64,000 nucleotides of DNA, taken from NCBI RefSeq assembly GCF_964656455.1, contig NC_135722.1, positions 109,374,234-109,438,233 on the forward strand, given 5' to 3'. Position 1 is the stretch's first letter, and each line of letters begins with the position of its first letter. The position numbers were made by a program, and so were the translations under genes. Source of the DNA: Halichoerus grypus. Taxonomy: Eukaryota; Chordata; Mammalia; Carnivora; Phocidae. This document shows positions 11,048-23,456 of the stretch, in pieces. Below the pieces are notes generated by a model, which was given only the letters and a program-made list of their open reading frames with translations, did not search any database and was not told where the DNA came from.

Positions 11048-11474
11048 TCTTGATCCAGATGTAAATGCATGCATTTTGATACATTAACACAGTGACTGGT
11101 GTGACAAAATCCCGAACTGATATCTCAGCATTCTACCAATTGAAGGGATGATAAAAGATCCTTCCGTCTGAGATGAATGACATCCATATGCTATAAGCAT
11201 CTTTAGGAGAGATGTAAGTTACAGCTGCGGGTGTCCCACAAATATCACTTACTTGTTTTGGGAAGGGCCCTAGGAAAAGGGATGGAAACACCCAAGGGAA
11301 AGTTTTCTTGCCCAAAGTTAAGATTTACAATGTAATTGTTGCTCCATGAGGCCAGAGATTCTGTTTCTGTTTTCCCTTTTCACTGCTAACTCCATCATCA
11401 CATATAGGTAGAGGGGCTCCTTAGTGAAGTCCTTCCGCATGTTGGTTTTGAAGTGGGTGTAATACATCCTAGCT
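11048..11474. other. No gene or recognised repeat
   Basis: Unassigned sequence between a SINE and an L2. Confidence 0.5.
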
Positions 11475-12345
11475 TTGACACAGCGCCCCGACTGGTCTCT
11501 TTTCTCTTACTCTTACTCCACAACCCTCTCTCCAGTCTCCAAGCAAAACAAGTGTAACGTTTTCAAAGCAAGTCCCACCCACTGTTTGGGGCCCTTCCTG
11601 ACCCAGCCTGGCTTACCACACATGGGACTCCTCCTCAGACTCCTCCATCCCCGCCCACACTCCAGCCGCACCAGCCTGCAGGCCCATCCCTAACAAGACC
11701 ACCTGCTTCTCTGCCTTTGGGACTTGGCACCTGCTTTCTCCTCTGCTTGAAATGTCCTGCATGATTCATATGGTCGGCCCTTCTGCTCATTCAAATCTCA
11801 GCAAAACGTCTTTAAATAAAAGTAAGAAAAACAGTAACAACCAACACTTTCACACCACACCACAAGCCTAGCACTATGCTAAATGCTTTATGTACATAAA
11901 CTCAGTATCAATAACAAAACTACAAGTCAACCTTATGGTTATCAACCTCACTTTCAGAGGAAGAAACTAAGGCACAGAGAGGCTAAGAAAACTGCTTAAG
12001 GTCGGACACTAGTAAATGACAGAAATAAATTTGATCCCGTATCTCAAGGTTATGATTTTCACCAGCTCTGCTCTGTCTCTCAGGAGACTGCCACCCTGTT
12101 ACCTTCTAATAGTACCTTGTTTTAATTTTCTTGATAGGACTTATCACTGATATTTTTCCTATCTATTTGTTTATCCATGTATCTACTTCTTTACTTTTAC
12201 AAATCACTGTGTTTCCTTTTTCTCTGGGGCTGACGTGCACTTCTCCTTTATTGACAACATGGTGTCCAACGTCTAGAGCAGTTCCTGGCATGTGGGAAGC
12301 ACCCACCAAATATTCGCTGAATTAATTAGTGAACGAATGAGCATG
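11475..12345 (+). mobile_element. L2 3' region, interrupted by a MIR
   Basis: The left part (11475-11830) follows the L2 body ('ctgcttgaaatgtcctgc', 'tcattcaaatctcagcaaaa'); the right part (about 12060-12345) is the L2 3' end ('agcagttcctggcatgtggg', 'aaatattcgctgaatt ... gaacgaatg'). A MIR separates the two, so the MIR landed in an already fixed L2. No coding capacity. Confidence 0.7.
11840..12050 (+). mobile_element. MIR inserted in L2
   Basis: Shows the MIR core and 3' part: 'gcactatgctaaatgcttta', 'cataaactcagtat', 'gaggaagaaactaaggcaca', 'gagaggctaagaaaactgct'. Confidence 0.8.
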
Positions 12346-13330
12346 TGCCTGTCCGGTGGTCAGCTCAGGCCTCTGAGGTGGTGAATTGGATCTGGCCACT
12401 CATCTCCTCAAGGGGTTCAGGGTTCTTAACCATTTGTTCACCTAAAGGTGATCAAACCTTATGATTCTTCCTGACCTTCCTGAGGAGAAACCAATTTACC
12501 AATCAGAATGATGATTTAGTGATTCACTGTGAGCAATATTCCTGTCACCCACATTTGCCACCTGTTAGGCCTCTATGGGAAACAAATGAAAATCAGAGGG
12601 TTGCTCAGCAGATATAAAAATATCACAAAGGGAATTTTGAAGACTTTGATTTTAATCAAGCAGTGGCAGCTCGATGAATCACCCTCCCCAGTGACCAGGC
12701 ACTTCTCACCAACTGGCAGAATTCCCAATCGACAGGGACTCTTAGTCTTTCATAAAGACTGTACGTTCTCACTCTCCAGCCCTGTAGAAATCCTTATTCT
12801 CTTTTGTATCTGTCTTTTCCAGTCTCTTCAGTTTTGTAGAAGAAACCTACTTCAAATGCCCTTTCCAGGAGGCACCCACCTCTCTGCTCTGTATGGGTCC
12901 TCACACTAGATCCTTTTTCTGATGACACTTTCATGTAGCTCAGTTCCCAATGACTCAATTCAGAGTCTCAAGCTATGATCTCATGGGCTCAGGCTCGTTC
13001 GTAGATTGGTTATTTTGGAGTCCAGATTCTCTATCTGGTACAATTATTTAAGTGGGGTCAGAGTAGAGGGAGACAAGAGTTGTGTAAGGAAGTCAGCTAA
13101 GGCTTTGGGGAGTGAGGCAGTTTCTCAGGAAAAGGACTTGTGCGGAGAAACAATGACTGTCACCCCTAGGGCACATCTAGACATGCACACCTGACCCTCA
13201 GATTGTCCCTTAGTCCCCGCTATCCACTTCCAAATAAAGACCACCCTTAAACCTACGGTAGCATCAGGCTCCATATTTGTAACCATATGTATAGCAGCAG
13301 TACAACAGAAAAAGGGAGGACGTGCCGTGA
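12346..13330. other. No gene or recognised repeat
   Basis: Unassigned sequence. A 126-codon open frame at 12529-12909 has no recognisable domain, no methionine context of note and no splice or homology support, so I do not call it a gene. Confidence 0.5.
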
Positions 13331-13525
13331 AATAACATAGCCCAGGTTAGATTTCCAAACCTAATAGTTACTGTACTAACTCTGCTCAAGTTTCACTTTC
13401 TTCATAATCACTGTACCTACCTCACAAGTGTTGTCATGAGGATGAAATGAAATAATACTCATGAAGTCCTTAACACAGTGCCTAGCACAAATTCAACAAT
13501 ATTGATGACAATTATTATTATTTTA
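13331..13525 (-). mobile_element. MIR
   Basis: Reads on plus as the complement of MIR: 'tttcactttcttcataatca', 'gtacctacctcacaagtgtt', 'gaggatgaaatgaaataata', 'acacagtgcctagcacaaat'. Confidence 0.78.
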
Positions 13526-13911
13526 CCAATGACAGAAGGCATTGGCTATGTCCACTAGCACAAAAGTTTCCAAATACACTAAGTAGGGTAAAATATTTTC
13601 TATCTTGTGAAAGAAAGACAAGCTCCAAAGAGGATGTTATACATAAGACAACATTTAAATATGGCCAGAGTAGAGTCTCCTTGTAGATCTGCTTCCTAAG
13701 CAAGGAGAGACTTTGTCCACACGGCTCGCTGAGAACGTTGCTACAATGCCAAGTGCCTGGACCATCACTCTCCACAGGTCATTCAGAGGCCCTCAAGAAA
13801 TAAATAAAAATAAAATTTCCATAGTCAAATAAGATTAGGAAACACTATCCATCCTTTTTGGAAAGTCACAATGAACGTTAGCATATTAAGGGTAGTAAAT
13901 AATCTTCCATT
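13526..13911. other. No gene or recognised repeat
   Basis: Unassigned sequence upstream of a SINE. Confidence 0.45.
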
Positions 13912-13926
13912 AAAAAATCAGATTGA

Positions 13927-14130
13927 GGCATACCTGGGTGGCTTAATCAGTCAAGCGTCTGCCTTCGGCTCAGGTCATGATCTCAGGGTCCTGGGATAGA
14001 GCCCCGCATCGGGCTCCCTGCTCAGCGGGAAGCCTGCTTCTCCCTCCCCCTCTGCCCCTCCCCTCTAATTGTGTTCTCTCTCACTAGTTCTGCTCTTTCT
14101 CTCTCTCCCTCAAATAAATGAGTAATCTTT
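13927..14130 (+). mobile_element. Carnivore tRNA-Lys SINE
   Basis: Head 'acctgggtggcttaatcag', B-box region, CT-rich body and AAATAAATGAGTAATCTTT tail. The flanks aaaaaatcagattga and aaaaaaattagattga are a near-perfect TSD. Confidence 0.93.
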
Positions 14131-14140
14131 AAAAAAATTA

Positions 14141-14464
14141 GATTGAACGTGCTTTATGTATCAGCCTTATTTGACAAAAAGCCATGAGCCTTCCTATACA
14201 TTTTTTTTTTTTTCATTTCATGCCTGTTATCTCACCAAAAAAAAGTTCTGGCAGAGCATTTTATAAACACTCCCACAGACAGAGATTCCAGGGTAGGTGG
14301 TCACTTCCTCCTTCCCACTTTGAAAAACATACAAGAAACTAGAAAATCCCCTGCTGATCACCTGACCAATGCAGTGATTTCTGACTCTGCAATCTTGCCC
14401 TCAATTGCAAGGCCATCACCAGCACAGTAAGACAAGTAACAGCCCCTCCAGGCTGGAAGGATTT
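14141..14464. other. No gene; T-rich patch
   Basis: Unassigned sequence between a SINE and a LTR, with a T-run near 14200. Confidence 0.45.
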
Positions 14465-15031
14465 CCATACAGCAGTCCCCAGAACCTGTGACTGTCACCT
14501 TAAATGACAAAGGGAACTTTGCAGGTGCAATTAAGGGTTAGGATTCTGAGTTGGGAAGATAATCCTGGATTATCTGGGTGGGCTCAGTGTCATCCATCCC
14601 ATGAAGATCCTTTCCTGGCTGGGATACACAACCATACAAGGAAGGTAAGGAATTGGGACAGGACAAGGACTTCATCTGCCTGTATCAGCTTTGAAGATGG
14701 AGGAAGATGAGCCAAGTAACAAGGCAGAAACTGGAAATGGCCTTTGTTCCTAGCCAACAAACTCAGAGAATGATCCAACAACCACAAGGAAGGGAATTCT
14801 AACAACAAAACAAATGAGCAGAGAAACAGATCCTCCTCCAGAGCCTACAGAAAGGAACACAGTCTTACCATATCTTAATTTCAGCCCAGTAAGACCTGTA
14901 CCAAACTTGAAGCCTACTGATAGATAAAAAGGTAATATTGTAAGCTATTAAGGTTATATAGTCAGATAATAAAATGGTCTTGTTTTAAGCCTCTAACTTT
15001 GAGGATTTGTTATAGGAGCAACAGGAAATGA
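14465..15031 (+). mobile_element. ERVL-MaLR (MLT1-type) solo LTR
   Basis: Landmarks: 'ccccagaacctgtgactgtc', 'ggaactttgcaggtgcaatt', 'gataatcctggattatctgg', 'agctttgaagatggagga', 'atttcagcccagtaagacct' and an end 'aggatttgttataggagcaa'. No retroviral coding region is attached. The coordinates are approximate. Confidence 0.75.
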
Positions 15032-15049
15032 GCATAAACTTCATGCTCA

Positions 15050-15300
15050 CAAATAACATTTTTGATCAATTAATGTGTGCCAGGCCATCTCTACACACTT
15101 AGTATGCGCATGAATTAATCCACTAATCAACCCATGGATCCTCACAAGTAGACTGAGAGGTAGCTTCTGTCATTATCCCCATTTGTGGAGTGTAAACTGA
15201 AGCACGGAGAGCTTAGGAAACTCGCTTAGGGTCATAGAGCTAGTAGATCTGAAATTCAAATGCAAGCCATGTGTCTCTAGACACTAGGCTCTGATTCATG
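15050..15300 (+). mobile_element. MIR
   Basis: 'gtgtgccaggccatctctac', 'cattatccccatttgtgga', 'aactgaagcacggagagctt' and 'gggtcatagagctagtagat' follow the MIR consensus in order. Confidence 0.82.
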
Positions 15301-17940
15301 AGGACCACCAGGCTCAGTGAGGATCCTGTTCTAGGAAATAAGTAATAGTCTAGGTTTCTTCAGACACTATGGACTCCCCTATTAAAATTAAATTATAAAT
15401 CTCTACTTTATCTTCATATTTAATTTAGCCTCCACATTTTCTATTGCTTATCAGATAATGCAAATTTTGGGACCAAGCTGAACATGAATTGTACTAATTT
15501 TATTAGCCCAATTTCAATTTTAAACACAACAAATTTATGCATCCAATTAGTCGTAAACCCGGATTTTCTAAGAAATATTCTCCGTGCTCTTTTAAAACCT
15601 TCATCCATCATTGGCAACATATTGAATATCTGAGTTTTTTATTTATATAATACTTCTCTATTATTAACTCTTTATTAACTAATTAAATATGGGCTTATTA
15701 CATGCTTAGTATTGTGGCTAGGAAAGAAAATATAAAAGAAGTATATAAGGTGCAGCCTTGGCCCTCATAATCTGTACGAATTTAGGAAAATAAGACACAC
15801 CCATCAGAATCAATTTTTATAGAATTCTCAACTTGCTGTAATTCCCCCACTTTCCCACGAGGAGCAAGACCATTTGAATATTCTGTAATTTAGAACTGAA
15901 TTAATTAGAGGTCAACCCACTTATCACAATCTATCCTGCGTCCATTTTCTCAAATGTCGAAGTAAAATTTATGTCACCTAGGATTAATATACAGAGAGAC
16001 ATGGTTGAAAACAAATACACACACACACAGAAGTACATAACAGAAGCACACATATGTACATTCCCCTCCAACCTCACTTCACATCCTTAGAAGCTCTTTA
16101 TGGCTTTGGTGGTCTCCAGAAATGTTCAGAGGACAATGATTCAAACATTTAACACACACGTATATAGAAATACTCAAAAGCATGGATCCTTCTAAATACC
16201 TAGGATGCCAAGTCCCAAGTTCCCTTTTAGGACTGGCTCTTTGTAACCAGAGAAATAACCCTGAATAAACCTCTCTCTAAACGTTGTGAAATGTGTCAAC
16301 AAAGCATGAAGAACAAGTGGAACAGAGAGACCACCGAGTCCTCTCTCTTCCCCTTCGAGAGGACACAGCCAGTGGCTTCCTATGTCAGCAGAAGACCTCT
16401 TTCTGAATCTCTTGCACCTTTCTTTTTTGAGCATCATGGACAGTGTTCCTCACCTAAAAATTTATAATCTAGTTAATTAGCCAGAGTCCCTCTCCACAGA
16501 GAGCTTAAGATAATATGAAAAGGATTAAAGAGGTTTGCAATAAAGAAAAAAAGAAAACTAAGGCTCTAATATGAACTTTTTTTGAATATCAAGGAAAAAG
16601 ACATTTGAAGGCAATGGACTCTCATAAGAGGGGTTCATCTGAGAATGCCCTTTGATTCCTAATCTAGCTCCTCTTACTTGAAGTTCATCTGCCTTCTACA
16701 TTCACCTCTTGTTCTGAATCTTTACCTCCATCTATGAGAAAAATGTCACTGCTCCCAGAGTAAAACCCCATTTCCTTAGGTTCTTTCCCCTTTCCTTTCA
16801 CAGATTACTAAGTCTACATCTTGCAAATTTGAGTAGCACTCCAAGGCTTCAGCAATGTAGACAGTGGTCTCTGGTGACCCAAGCCCTGCAGCAAGAGGGA
16901 AAGGGAGGGATGGGCTGGGACAAGATGAGCCTGGTTCCTTTGGTGATGGCAGAAGTGGGTCCGCCAATCCAAGTTCTCTCTGATACTCCTGCAAGTGTGA
17001 AGAGTAAACCTACTGATTCCTTTAAATAGTAAATCTTTCTGCCCCTCCTCCCACTAACAGAACAGCCTAAAATCCAGGTAGTCAGATTAAGAAAGAGATA
17101 GGCAAATTTCATGATCTCAAGATCATTTTCAGAGTATCCTCTTCTGGCTGCACTTTCTCAGCCAGGAATGGAAACAGCGGCTTCAAACGGACAAGATCAG
17201 GAGATGTTAGCACCAATATGCAAGGTAGAGCTCGTGTTTGCTGTTCTGGATGGCCTTCCTGTTTTGACATGCTTCTTCATAGTTTAATCTAAGAAACTAG
17301 TGACATATTAGGACACATATCTTTGCACTTGGCAAATCTATAAAAGGAAAGCAAATATGTCACGTCTGAAGAACAGTGAGGACAAATGCTGATTTGTGGT
17401 CTAATGGGCAACTCCAGAACCCATGACCGGATATGCTCATTCTCAAAGGGGATTGTTCCTTTTCTGCTTGGATCTGTGATGCCCTTCCCATAGAGGCTTT
17501 GTTTTTGAGAACTTCTTCTACTTCTACTTTCTTCTCAGGACCTTTTGTTGGTTTATTTACAAAACCAACTCTAACCTAACTGTATATTGCCCTGTTAAAG
17601 GCTGCTGGCTGATGTACAAAATAATAAAGCTTTATGAAATCCTGGCCAGAATCTTGGTGAAGATGAGACCCTTCCTTTTGTTCAGCACCGTGAACTGTAG
17701 TGATGTCTCTCACATTTTTCCCTTACCTTTTCTCTTGGTTCCGACGGCCTCTTTGTGAGCTGCCTTGTTATGTGGTTGACTGTACACCTGTCGTATTTTC
17801 TAACAACTCGCCTTCTAGGTCATAATCTTTTAGGCTATTTATTTTGAAGAGATCCCTAGAGAAGAAAATACCAATTTTAAGATTCTGAAAACTTTCCACC
17901 TCCTTTTAAATTAAGGGAAAAAAATAGATGTCCAGAAGAG
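15301..17940. other. Largest block without a recognised repeat or gene
   Basis: About 2.6 kb of AT-rich sequence. There is a short CA run near 16018. I see no coding region, RNA gene or CpG cluster. Old repeats too diverged to recognise by eye may be present. Confidence 0.5.
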
Positions 17941-19157
17941 TTACAGAAGTAGTAGAGAGTGTTCCAATAGTGATGCAGCCTTTCCTAAAGACGACACCTT
18001 ACAGAACCATAGCACCGCTGCCAAAGTGAAGGAGTTAACACTGGTACCTTAGGATGCACTAAACCACAGACCCTATTTGGAGCTCATCAACTCTTCCATG
18101 AATGTTCTTTTCCTGCACCCAGATCTTGTTCAGGGTCCTCAATTCAACTAGTCATCATGTTTCCTTAGTCTCTTCTGATCTGTGACAGTTCCTCAGTCTT
18201 TCCTTCTCTTTCACAATCTTGAGACTTCTAAAGAGTACTGATCAATTATTTTATTTTATAAAAGGTCTCTTAATTGGGGTTTGTCATATGTCCTCTCGAA
18301 ATTTGACTGAGGCTATGCATCCCCATAAAGAACGCCACAAAGGTGAAGCGCCTAAGTGCATCTTTCTGGAGGTGCATGACATTGATGGATCATATTCTGC
18401 TGATGTTAAATGTCATCCATTGGTTAGGCAATGTGCCATATTCTTCTAATGTAAAGTTATTATGTTTTTTCCTTGTAATTAATATTTGTGTTGTGGAAAA
18501 TACTCTGAAATTATGCAAATATACTCTTTCTCCTTAAGGTTTTGTCCGTTAACTTTTGCATCCATTTGCAGATCTTGCATGCTGCAGTCATTACCATGAT
18601 GTTCTCATGGAGATTTTATTTCCTTCATTCCTTCTACATTTATTAATTGGATTTCTTTTAGAAGGAAGAACTGTCCATTCTCTCCCATTAATTTATTCTT
18701 AGTTATTTTTATAACATGGACTAAATATTTTTATATTATAGACTAGAACATATATATATTATTCTTTGTATTATAATCCAGTATTGTGATTTATTTGGTT
18801 GTATAAATTGTTTCACTTTTGGCCATTAGGTGCTGCTTTGTGCCCTTTCAACGTATTTACATTTGTTTTATGTTGTTGTTCAAGTACTTCCTCACTTTCC
18901 GGCACTACACTATTCCCCACGACTTTTTTTTTTTTTTGTAAATGGCTATGTTGTACTTCATTTATAGAAGTAACACAGATTGTTTATCCATTAACCCATT
19001 GAATGATACCAGACTTGTTCCCACTTATTTAGTACTACAAATAAAACTGCTGTAAATATTCACACAAACATTCGGCAAACATTAAGTTTTTATTTCTTTT
19101 GGATAAATATGTAGGACTGAAATCTTCAGATCACATGGTATGTGTATGTATAACTTT

Positions 19158-19356
19158 ATTTTTAAGATTTATTTATTTATTTGAGAGAGAGAGAGAGAGA
19201 AAGAGCGAGTGGGGAGTGGGAGAGGGAGAGAATCTTAAGCAGTCACCCCACTGAGCATAGATCCCGATGTGGGACTTGATATCATGACCCTGGGATCATG
19301 ACTTCAGCTGAAACCAAGAGCTGGATGCTTAGCCGACTGAGCCACCCAGGCACCCT
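19158..19356 (-). mobile_element. Carnivore SINE inside old L1M
   Basis: Complement of the SINE: tail 'aagatttatttatttatttg' on the left and head 'tgagccacccaggcaccc' on the right. The L1M text resumes on either side. Confidence 0.93.
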
Positions 19357-20098
19357 TGGGGATGCCTAAATTTATAAGAAACCTTGGAGCTGATTCCAAT
19401 AGTGCCTGTCCAATCTTACATCTCTACCAGCAAAATATGGGAACTTAAGTAGCTTCATGTACTTGTTAACAGTTGGAATTGTCAAGTTTTTCACCCTTTG
19501 TTTTTGTTTATAATTAGCCATCCTAAAGGGTGTATAGTGGAAACTCTGTGTTTAATTTTCATGTCCCTATTGACTAGTGTTGAGAATATTTTCCTATAAT
19601 TATTTGCAATCCATAAATTTTCTTCAGTGAAATGTCTATCTCTGTCCATTTGCAAAATTGGGTTGTCAATTTATTATGGAGAGTATTACTTACATATTCT
19701 GCATAAAGATTGTTTGTTGAAATATAATTTGTAAAATATCTGTGACATGCATTTTCATTCTCTTAAGTAGTAACTTTTACAAAGCAAGTTTTAAATTTCT
19801 ATAAAGTCTGATTTATCAATTTTTTTTCTTTTGTGGATTATGCTTTTAGTATCATCTCTAAAAACTCTTACTCTAACCCAAGGGCATGCATATTTTCTAC
19901 TGTCTTTGTTACCTATTATTTTTATGGTTTAATGTGTTACATTTATGTCTATGATCCATTATAACTTTATGTCTGCATAAGATGTGTGGTATAGGCCAAC
20001 GATCATGTTTTTGCAAGTGGACATCCAGCACCATTTTTAAAAATACTATCCCTCTCTATTTTATAGACTTTACAATTTTATCAAAAATCAGTTGATCA

Positions 20099-20273
20099 GG
20101 GCACTTGGGTGTTTCAGTCAATTAAGCACCTGCCTTTTGGCTCAGGTCATGAGATCGAGTCCTGTATCAGGCTTCCTGCTCAACGGGGAGCCTGCTTCTC
20201 CCTCTCCTTCTGCTGCTCCCCCTGTTCATGCTCACTTGCTCTCTCTGTCAAATAAATAAATAAAATCTTTTTA
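20099..20273 (+). mobile_element. Carnivore SINE inside old L1M, exact 16-bp TSD
   Basis: Head 'ggcacttgggtgtttcagt' is diverged. The tail is AAATAAATAAATAAAATCTTT. A perfect 16-base TSD, aaaaatcagttgatca, lies at 20083-20098 and 20274-20289. Confidence 0.95.
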
Positions 20274-20440
20274 AAAAATCAGTTGATCATATTCATGGCA
20301 GTCCATTTCTGGATTTGCATGCTATCCCATTCACACCAATACAACAGTACCTTAATTAATGAGCTTTATAGCAAGTCTTCACATCAGGCCTTTTTTTTTT
20401 TTTTTTTGAAGCCTTCAAGTGTACTTTGTTTCTTCAATCA

Positions 20441-21605
20441 CGTCATATTTTAGTGGGTACAACCTCTATTGGCATCAGTTATGAGTTGGTTTTTAAACAA
20501 CACAGTATTAACTGAGCTGGGATGATTATGACTTCTCCATATCTTTGGGGTGACTCTGCTAATAGAGGTGTGTATGTCCATAGAGCAACATGGAAAGAGA
20601 CTTCAGTGCTATTACAGCAGTCCGTACTTTCTGTGGGATAGATTTATCATGCACATATTTTTTGACACATATATTGACAAAAATATTTTTCATAAGTGTG
20701 TATGTTCATATGACAATGATATTTGTCATATATAGGTATGAATGTATATATTTTGTGAGTTTTAATTTCATGTCTTTAAAAGCAAAAAACATTTTTTTAA
20801 TGGTAAAAACAGAAGTCACCCAGAACACTAAATAATATTAGATAGGTCAGAATAATTTAAGCCTGGTTTACATAGATAAGTAAAATATTTTTAAAAAGAA
20901 CTATTTATTGCTGTTTTATTTACATTTATATAATTAAACCAAATTGTTTGTTTGGTTTTACTATGCAAATGTAGCATACCTTTATTGCAAATAGATTGTT
21001 TATGTTTTCGTGAAGCAAGTTTAAAAACAAAAACCAATGGGAAATGAAATACTCTGTGGCTTTTTTAAATAGGTTTCTACACTGAATTGGACAAGGATGC
21101 CTCCCTTAGGGAGTAAACAGGGCTCCAGAGATTGCGTTTCATCTTAATTTTTGTATGTTGATTTATCACCAGTCACATAAAAAAACCATTTAGGAAGACC
21201 TCATGACTTGATTAAATCTGATTGTATCCTCATCTATCATTATATTTGTTCCAAGGCCATTCCAAATTTATCAGACGGGAGGTTAATCACAGTGACTCAT
21301 GGCAATTTGGGGGAAGGATATCATACCACCACTTTGCTTTAGATGTACTGTGTGAGTTAACTCCATCACCAGGGAAGTAGAAAGCTTCAGGAATCTGTAA
21401 GAGGACGCTGAGAACTTTTTTTGGTTCAGTATCAATTTGACGCAGCGAGAAATAGCCTTATTTGACAGTGAGAGGGAAAGCAAGGAAGAGGGAGTGAGGG
21501 AGGGAAGAAAGAGAAAGAGATGATGCCGATGGGGAAAGCCAACTCAAGAGAATGCAGGTGATGAATGGATGTCCATAACACAATGAGGAGAGTTGGAGGC
21601 AAAAG
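20441..21605. other. No gene or recognised repeat
   Basis: AT-rich unassigned sequence up to the insertion site of the full-length L1. Confidence 0.5.
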
Positions 21606-21617
21606 AAAGCAGAAAAG

Positions 21618-22486
21618 GGATTGGGAAAAGATGGCGGAGGAGTAGGGGACCCTATTCCAACCGGTCCCTGGAATTGAGCTGATATCTACCAGACCACCCT
21701 GAACACCCACGAAATCAGCCTGAGATGTAAGAAGATAGATCTGGAGCTCTACAAACAGAATATCACAGGCGGTTGGTTTCAAGGTAGGAAGCGGGGAGCC
21801 ATGATCCGGTGGGCAGGTATTGGAGGATAAACGGCAGCAGGAGGGAGGCTGGCCGTGGGGATCCTACACCACCAGTGAGCGACAGCCTCGCTCGCTGGGG
21901 ACTGGGCACAGACTTGCAGCCCAATAGGGGCGGGGAAAGGACCGTGGGGCAGCCCCCCTGACAGAAACTGGAGTGGCAGGGCTGCACATGCGAACTGGGG
22001 GCAGCTGGTGGTTTTAGAAGCAAAGGCAGAGGTGCCCTGACCTGGAGGTGAGGACTGGGAGCGCTGCGGAGGGGCGCACAACCCAGGATGCTGCAGTTTA
22101 TAGCAGCACAGACAGAAATGGAGATAGTATGGCCTGGAGAGCTCACTGAAGAACAGACTGCGATCTCTCGGCTCTGAGGCAAAGGGTTGGAAACGGTCTC
22201 TTCTGCTCTGACTCGCAGAAGAGATGCAGAAAGCTGCCAGGGAAAGCCACCAGAGAACAAAAGCCCCCAAAAAACGGTTTTCACTGAGCCCATCCCCCGC
22301 CACAGGGGCAGGGCAACTCTGCCCAAACAGGGTGGTCTGAGTCACAGCGCAGCAGGCCCCTCCCCCAGAGACAGGCTGGGAAAACAAGAGGCCAGCAACC
22401 CTAAGGTCCCTAGAAAACAGGTGCATCTTGCTCAGGTTGTGGTCAGTAATTTGGACTCTACATTCTCTCAACCACCCCTCAACAGA
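21618..22486 (+). promoter_or_regulatory. L1 5'UTR (internal promoter region)
   Basis: This 869-base GC-rich leader sits between the TSD and the ORF1 start. In L1s this region holds the RNA polymerase II internal promoter. The opening 'aagatggcggaggagtag' resembles the YY1-type start of other L1s (AAGATGGC), which is an inference. It differs from the 5'UTR of the L1 at 39084. The minus strand is unusually open here, with frames of 187 and 243 codons. Confidence 0.8.
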
Positions 22487-23374
22487 ATGACTAGGAGGAG
22501 GAACCCCCAAAATAGGACAGACTCAGAGATTATGACTTATGCCACAGATTTACAAATGGATACAGATATAACCAAGATGTCGGAGATGGAATTCAGGCTA
22601 GCAATTGTGAAAACAATAGCTAGAATGGAGAAATCAATTAATGGCAACATAGAGTCTCTACGGGCAGAAATGAAAGCTAAATTGGCAGAACTTAAAAATA
22701 CTATCAATGAGATCCAATCTAATCTAGATAATCTAACAGCTAGGGTAAGTGAGGCAGAAGAATGAATTAGTGACCTGGAACACAATTAAATAGATAAAAA
22801 GGGAAAAGAGGAAGCCAGGGAAAAACAACTCAAAATCCATGAAAATAGAATCAGAGAAATAAGTGACACCATGAAACGTTCCAATGTCAGAATTATTGGG
22901 ATCCCAGAGTGGGTGGAGAGAGAGAGGACTAGGAGATATATTTGAGCAAATCGTAGCTGAGAACTTCCCTAATCTGGGGAATGAAACAAACATTCGTGTC
23001 CTAGAGGCAGAGAGGACCCCTCCCAAGATCAAGGAAAACAGGCCAACACCCAGCATGTAATAGTAAAACTCCCAAATCTTAGAACCAAGGAAACCATCTT
23101 AAGGGCAGTTAGGGGGAAGAGATTCCTTACGTACAGAGGGAGGAACATCAGAATAACGTCAGACCTATCCACAGAGACCTGGCAAGCCAGAAAGGCCTGG
23201 CAAGACATATTCAGGGTACTAAACGAGAAGAACATGCAGCCAAGAATACTTTATCTGGCAAGGCTGTCATTTAGAATGGATGGAGAGATGCAGAGCTTCC
23301 AAGACTGGCAGAAACTGAAAGAATATGTGACCACTAAGCCGGCCCTGCAAGAAATATTAAGGGGGAATCTATAA
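22487..23374 (+). pseudogene. L1 ORF1 (RNA-binding chaperone), broken
   Basis: The ATG at 22487 opens a basic start (MTRRRNPQNR), followed by a coiled-coil-like stretch and then the RRM and C-terminal regions, recognisable by 'RIIGIPEW' and 'RGKRFLTYRGR'; the frame ends at TAA 23372-23374. In-frame stops lie at 22763 (TGA) and 22787 (TAA). The frame then shifts near 22925 and again near 23055. In intact elements ORF1p trimerises and coats L1 RNA in the ribonucleoprotein; this copy cannot. The same frame is open for 100 codons upstream of the ATG, back to 22187. Confidence 0.85.
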
Positions 23375-23456
23375 AAGGAGAAAGACCCCAACACTGATAT
23401 ACAACAGAAATTTACAGAGACAATCTATAAAAACAAGGTCTTCTACAGGCAACGTG

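Larger units (their letters stand above)
17941..20440 (-). mobile_element. Old L1M: 3'UTR through ORF2 C-terminal half
   Basis: Plus-strand landmarks are complements of an old L1: 'tttccttagtctcttctgat' (18160), 'cttctaaagagtactgatca' (18226), 'gttaggcaatgtgccat' (18422), then the ORF2 end ('gtaaatggctatgttgta', 'gatcacatggtatgtg') and finally 'cagcaccatttttaaaaa' and 'tttctggatttgcatgctat'. About 2.1 kb of L1 remains after removing two SINEs. It is heavily diverged with no open frame. Confidence 0.78.

Noticed and set aside
12529..12909. 126-codon frame in unassigned sequence
   Set aside because: No recognisable motif; composition looks like random genomic sequence. Conservation data would be needed.
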